NCBI RefSeq assembly: GCF_022985175.1
Contig: NC_066891.1
Span: 3,256,515 to 3,320,514, forward strand
DNA from: Labeo rohita
Taxonomy: Eukaryota; Chordata; Actinopteri; Cypriniformes; Cyprinidae
DNA length: 64,000 nt
Direction: 5' to 3'
The notes beneath the pieces were generated by a model. The model worked only from the letters and a program-made list of their open reading frames with translations. It did not search any database and was not told where the DNA came from. The position numbers and the translations under genes were made by a program. The number at the start of each line of letters is the position of its first letter. The first letter of the stretch is position 1. Positions 60,401-64,000 of the stretch are shown here, one piece after another.

Positions 60401-62435
60401 GACATTAATGTCAGTGTTGCTTGTTGTTATTATTAATCAGAAAGCATCATTAAGCGAATAAGGATAGTTGATGTGTACTGTTTGCATGGACGTTTTCTAT
60501 AAGCGTAATGTATTATTAATGTATAAAGGAAAGTGTAAGGGATTTCTTCAACTTTTATATCTTGGGTTGTTTTTTGTTTGCTTTTTGTCAGGGAAACACT
60601 ATATTGTGCCGTCGTCATGTATTTTATTTTTCAAATGTCTTTTATACAATGTATTTTTTATTCTAATTTCAGACTTTCGAAATTAAATATGAAAGATAAA
60701 AGCAAGAGAGAAGCTGTGGAGATGAAATATGTGACCTACCAAAAAAAAACATCAAAAGGTAAATATCACTTGAACAATACATTTACATTTAGCCATTTAG
60801 CAGACACTTTTATCCAAAGTGACTAATAAATGAGGACACGGAAGCAATCAAATCCATAATGCAATACATAATAGAATACATTTTTAATGAATTAATTAAC
60901 TTTTTTTAATCAAGGTGAAAATGTTAAAATATTTTTTTATTTTAAAATATAAGATATTTTCCATCACAGAATGACCTGAACATTTGGCAGATTATGCAGA
61001 AAATGTCAAACTATTACTGAATTTTATTTTACATAAAATGATGGCTATGAAATCAGTTTGGCATTTTATTTGATCATTTAAAATGTCTAAAAAGATCTTT
61101 CCCATCAAAGAATAAGCTCAACTTTTGATAGATTTTGCAGAAAATGTCAAAATATTATTTAATTTTACTGGCAATACTTTATCAGCCCTGGGAATAGTTT
61201 GCCATTTTATTTTATTATTAACATGTCTAAAATGATTTTTTTTTGCACCACAATATGAGCTGTTTTTAATGAAAAACAGTCTAATATTATTTAATTTTTT
61301 GTTTGTAATACATAAAATAATGGCTATTAAATCAGCCCTAGCAGGAGTTCCCTTGCTCAAAAAATCCCTTTCATCATAGAATGAGCTGAAATGTTGGTCA
61401 ATTATGCAGAAAATGTCAAAATATTATTTAATTTTATTTGTAAAGCATTAAATACTGGCTATGCAATCAGTCCTGGGAATGGTTTGCCATTATTTTATTA
61501 AAATGTCTTAAATTATCTTTTCCATCACAAAATGAGCTGTATTACATAAAATCATGGCTATGAAATCAGCTCTAGAGTTTGCTATTTTAAATTGTATAAA
61601 ATGTCTCAAAAAAGTGTATTTCATCAATTTGGTAAATGATGTTGAAAATGTCAATACATAATAATATATAAAATGATAGCTCTGAAATCAGCCATAGCAA
61701 GAGTTTGGCATTTTATTTTTTTATTTAAAATGTCTAAAAAGATCTTTCCCATCACAGAATAAGATGACAATTTAGTAAGTTATGCAGAAAGTGTCAAAAT
61801 ATTATTGGATTTTATATAACATACATAAAATGCTGACTATGAAATCAGCCCTAACAAGAGTTTGCCATTTTATTGTTTTGTAAAATGTCTAAAAAGAGTC
61901 TTGCCATCACAGAATGCTAATAAACAAAATGCATTGTTTAAGATCTGATCAAAATGGCACTGCGGTAGACTAAATATTTGTGACTTTTGCAAAAAAAAAT
62001 GGCACATTTCTCTTGTGATTGATGTATGTTTACTGTTGAGAGTGTTAAAAGTTTTGGAAGAGAGTTTTCTAAATGTCCACAGAACCAAAAGGGCCCATTA
62101 GTTATAGAAACACCCATATATTTTAGTTCCTGTAACTGTTTTTCATGATTTTAACACCCATTTCCTTTGTGCATTGCTAGTTCGACTGTATGCTCTGATT
62201 TCTGAGGTCATTTATGTATAATTTTTCCCACACTTACACAGGCCGCCTGCTGCAAACTCTCCAAAAGGTTTCTGGCAGGGATGAGGAAGTCGGTCAGACA
62301 CTGGAGGGCATCTCCGTAGTAACGACCCTCAATGACCTGGAAGAGTTGGCTGAGGACAGTAGAGGCCGTAACCTCAAACGGTGGGTAGAGGGCAGACAGA
62401 CAGCTCTGGATCGATGAGTCCAGGGACTCGGGATT
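39260..62435 (-). CDS. plekhg4-like: PLEKHG4/Quattro-like Rho guanine nucleotide exchange factor (5' end missing)
   Basis: Exons in gene order: 62435-62238, 59380-58186, 56568-56401, 55875-55752, 55676-55586, 55503-55417, 55302-55186, 54338-54240, 54077-53926, 53844-53706, 53227-53105, 52951-52760, 47209-46909, 45867-45387, 44155-43906, 43826-43743, 43259-43035, 42820-42647, 42009-41832, 41532-41434, 40160-39984, 39874-39675, 39307-39260. All phases agree; about 1,630 codons. It should load GTP onto Rho GTPases at the actin cytoskeleton. N-terminal conserved module (SALYPPFE, FKFSGWPLC, VPWEEVANPEF), SEC14-like part (TVVFDARKKP), spectrin-like helices, DH domain (TEVEYVRSL, RIFGNLEKLYDFHCQHF, SSYLLKPVQRISKYSLLLQE) and PH domain (SFEIWFRRRRSQDTYILQ). 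The start codon and the exact C-terminus are unresolved. Confidence 0.85.
40380..40600. repeat. Degenerate tandem array (TTTCTCAGAATTGCAATGAG type)
   Basis: A few units of the family at 15240-15790, in an intron of the RhoGEF. Confidence 0.6.
40705..40968. mobile_element. Cyprinid foldback MITE copy
   Basis: Inverted ends AGAGACTGTTCACCCAAAAT and GGTGAACTATCCCTTTAAA, relative of 6899-7205. It is intronic in the RhoGEF. Confidence 0.7.
41588..41812. mobile_element. Half copy of the TATATGTGACC MITE
   Basis: Matches the right half of 21352-21790, ending GTGGTCCAGGGTCACATAT. It ends only about 20 bp from the donor of the exon at 41832. Confidence 0.75.
42275..42620. mobile_element. MITE copy (relative of 29612-30018)
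   Basis: Begins CACTACTATTCAAAAATGTA and has the CATGATCCTTCAGAAATCAT block. It lies next to the PH-domain exon. Confidence 0.7.
44455..44940. mobile_element. MITE copy, inverted (relative of 29612-30018)
   Basis: Contains AAATAAATGCAGCCTTGATG and GGTGTTTCTTGGCC-flanked body sequence. It is intronic, upstream of the DH-domain exon. Confidence 0.65.
46020..46815. repeat. Tandem array (GAGAAAAAAGTTGCAATTGC type), about 60-bp units
   Basis: Ten or more units with TTTATAACTCGCATTTCTAA and CAGAATTGCATGATGTAAAC segments. It is complementary to the family at 15240-15790 and lies in a RhoGEF intron. Confidence 0.8.
47799..49188. mobile_element. hAT-like non-autonomous element with GTAATCAG target duplication
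   Basis: Ends CAGGGGCGT...ACGCCCCTG; perfect 8-bp duplications GTAATCAG at 47791-47798 and 49189-49196. It is 1,390 bp, AT-rich inside, with a T run (about 48181-48204). No transposase. The right end is part of a 46-bp perfect inverted repeat (see the entry at 49091-49197). It lies in the 5.5-kb RhoGEF intron. Confidence 0.85.
49091..49197. repeat. Perfect 46-bp inverted repeat (hairpin)
   Basis: Arms 49091-49136 and 49152-49197 with a 15-nt loop. The arms contain CAGGGGCGTCGCTAGGGCTA and GATTCGGGG-like sequence; outermost are nine bases matching the host target site (ACTGATTAC and its inverse). Confidence 0.95.
49360..51260. repeat. CpG-rich satellite with TTCGCGA cores
   Basis: About 1.9 kb of degenerate units, a basic period near 40 bp and a higher-order period near 80 bp. 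Typical pieces are AATCAAATGATTCGCGATCC, GCGCTTTGAAGTCCCGATCT and GAACCATCTCCGAAGTTCCG. Its GC and CpG content stand out from the AT-rich surroundings. It lies in the same RhoGEF intron, after the hAT-like element. Small open frames inside it are artefacts. Confidence 0.9.
51908..51932. repeat. (TA)n microsatellite
   Basis: Short alternating TA run in the RhoGEF intron. Confidence 0.85.
52370..52520. mobile_element. Partial cyprinid foldback MITE
   Basis: CATGCAGGTTTGGAACGAGG followed by ATGATGACAGAATTTTTATT matches the right arm type of 6899-7205. Confidence 0.55.
53285..53660. mobile_element. MITE copy (relative of 29612-30018)
   Basis: Carries TCAGTAAGATTTTTTTGTG, GAAGGATCATGTGACACTGG and ATACATGCAGCCTTGGATGA. 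It lies between the exons at 53227 and 53706. Confidence 0.7.
54415..55140. repeat. AT-rich simple-sequence stretch (AAT)n/(TTA)n
   Basis: Several AAT and TTA trinucleotide runs in extremely AT-rich intronic DNA. No gene. Confidence 0.7.
56700..58150. repeat. GGAT/GATA-rich minisatellite
   Basis: Degenerate tandem units of about 35-50 bp made of GATGGATGGA, AAAGATAGATATAGGATGGG and TGGATGAATGTAAGGATGG. It fills the intron between the exons at 58186 and 56568. The long open frames it yields on the minus strand (rich in His, Pro, Ser, Ile) are artefacts of the repeat. Confidence 0.95.
60840..61915. repeat. Tandem array of about 110-155-bp units
   Basis: Repeated blocks AAATGTCTAAAAAGATCTTT, TATGCAGAAAATGTCAAAAT and GGCTATGAAATCAGCC recur about seven times with spacing of about 110-155 bp. 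It lies in the intron between the exons at 62238 and 59380. Confidence 0.85.
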
Positions 62436-64000
62436 CTGTAAGAACAAACATACGGTTACAGTCCATTAAAAAATTATATATATATAGAAAATAAAAAATA
62501 TATAAGTAATGCTACAATTAATATTTATTGCATGTTATAAGTTTATTCATTTAAAAATCATGTTATTACTATCCAAATAGCTGTTTTCTGTGTGAATATA
62601 TAGATAAATGTAATTTATTCCTGTGATCACAGCTGAATTTTCAGCATCATTACTCCAGCCTTCAGTGTCACATGATCCTTCAAAAATCATTCTAATATGC
62701 TGATTTCTTGCTCATGAAACATTTCTGATTTATTAATGTTGAAGCCAAATATTTTTGTGGAAACTGTGCTACTTGATTTTTTTTTTTTTTTTTTTTTAGG
62801 ATTTTTTGATAAATAGAAAGTTCAAAGGAACAGCATTTATTTGAATTAGAAATCTCTTGTAACATTATAAAAGTCTTTACACACATTCATCTTTTAAGAA
62901 CCTGATTCTTAAAGGAGAAGTCCACTTCCAGAACAAAAATTTACAGATAATTTACTCACCCCCTTGTCATCCAAGATGTTAATGTCTTTCTTTCTTCAGT
63001 CATAAAGACATTGTTTTTTGAGGAAAACATTTCAGCATTTTTCTCCATATAGTTGACGTCCAAGATGCAGTTTAAATGCAGCTATCATACAATTGATATA
63101 CTTTTTAATGTCAACGCTCATCTTGTCTTACTCTGCCCGGACCACTTTTGTTCCGGTTCATGTAGGGTATGTCGAAAAACTCCCATCTCATGTTCTCCCT
63201 CAACTTCAAAATCGTCCTATATCGCTGTTTTACCTTTTTTGTTAAGGGTGTTTGATCTTCTTTGCATGTTCACTTTGTAAAGACTGGGTCGGTACTTCTG
63301 CAGCGATGTAGGATGATTTTGAAGTGATTTTTGAAGTTGAGGAAGAAAATACGATTGGACTTTTCCACCATATCCTAACTGTCTTGAGTCAGAATACACA
63401 GAGTTCAGGGAGAGCAAGACAAGACGAGCGTTTGAGATTAAAAAGTATTTCAATTGTATTTTTTAAATGAAAATAACCAATCATTTGGCTAGATAAGACC
63501 CTTCTTCCTTGGCTGGGATCGTTTGCAACCGCATTTGGGATCGTCTGAAGCCACATTTAAACTGCATTGTGAAAGTTCAAACTCGGGGCACCATATCAGT
63601 CCATTATATGGAGAAAAATCCTGTAACATCATTTCTTTACGACTGAAGAAAGAAAGACATGAACATCTTGGATGACAAAGGGGTACATATCTGAATTTTT
63701 TTTGTTCTGGAAGTGGACTTCTTTAAGAAGATATCCATCCAGTTGTTAGTTAAGAAAATATCTCTCCTGAATGTTCAGCTCAAACTTGCTCAATTGAAAG
63801 TTCTGACTGTAACCGACAGACAGGTGTGAATGTGAGACGGTCCAATGGGAGTTTTCAATTTCTCTGACCCTCAGGTCCAAATCTGGCCCTTTAGTCTGTG
63901 GATCTTGATTTAGCCACTGCTGTTTCAGCAGTGATGGACCGCACAGTTAATGGACATTCCTACTGTCCAGTGGGCTTAAGTATACACACACATACATGCA
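62436..64000. other. Upstream part of the RhoGEF; no start exon found
   Basis: A MITE relative of 29612-30018 (about 62515-62890) and a longer inverted-repeat element (62910-63726) fill most of it. I find no exon with a start codon that splices to 62435, so the 5' end may lie beyond the window. Confidence 0.5.
62910..63726. mobile_element. Inverted-repeat DNA element (GGAGAAGTCCACTTCCAGAAC ends)
   Basis: The left end (AAGTCCACTTCCAGAACAAA) and right end (TTTGTTCTGGAAGTGGACTT) are exact inverses. Inner arms are also partly inverted (TTAATGTCTTTCTTTCTTCA against GAAGAAAGAAAGACATGAAC). It is about 815 bp with no transposase. A truncated relative is at 6361-6840. Confidence 0.85.

Noticed and set aside
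60433..60826. Small frames on both strands near 60.5 kb
   Set aside because: They lie in intronic AT-rich DNA with no splice-site or family support.

Overview
The window is vertebrate nuclear DNA from a teleost, most likely a cyprinid. The evidence is spliced genes with GT-AG introns, fish-type CD2/SLAM-like immunoglobulin genes, a transglutaminase and a puratrophin-1/Quattro-type RhoGEF, set in AT-rich DNA crowded with short inverted-repeat DNA transposons, a Tx1/L1-type LINE remnant and non-autonomous LTR retrotransposons. No bacterial or viral gene organisation is present. Species identity is an inference.

Layout. 1-2807: 3' part of a non-autonomous LTR retrotransposon (+ strand) whose Gag-like reading frame is built of in-frame 30-bp tandem repeats; it sits in a LINE remnant (2808-3961, - strand). 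3962-12530: two tandemly duplicated copies of a small CD2/SLAM-like receptor gene on the + strand. Copy A shows only its transmembrane and tail exons. Copy B is complete in four exons and predicts 209 aa. 12662-14248: a retroposed block flanked by a 16-bp direct repeat. 14559-17927: a six-exon CD48/SLAM-like gene on the - strand (272 aa, one V-like and one C2-like domain). 20044-20889: an intronless rhodopsin-family GPCR (- strand). 22041-31666: a complete 13-exon transglutaminase (- strand, 679 aa, Cys/His/Asp triad intact). 33206-36920: a very young LTR element (- strand) with seemingly identical 439-bp LTRs and a 5-bp target duplication. 39260-62435: at least 23 coding exons of a PLEKHG4/Quattro-like RhoGEF (- strand; conserved N-terminal module, SEC14/spectrin-like middle, DH and PH domains). 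Its introns hold several satellites and transposons. Its first codon was not found in the window.

The genes do not form one pathway. Three (copies A, B and the CD48-like gene) form a small immunoglobulin-receptor cluster that grew by tandem duplication. The others are separate transcription units. Exon borders were set by hand from splice consensus, reading-frame continuity and similarity to known families. They are internally consistent in phase but no search was run. I see no RNA gene and no CRISPR array. The most interesting structure is in the repeats and gene architecture: a paired GC-AG splice site with compensating indels, an intron bounded by CAGGT repeats inside a C2 domain, a hAT-like element carrying an inverted copy of its own end plus flank, and a CpG-rich satellite with TTCGCGA cores.
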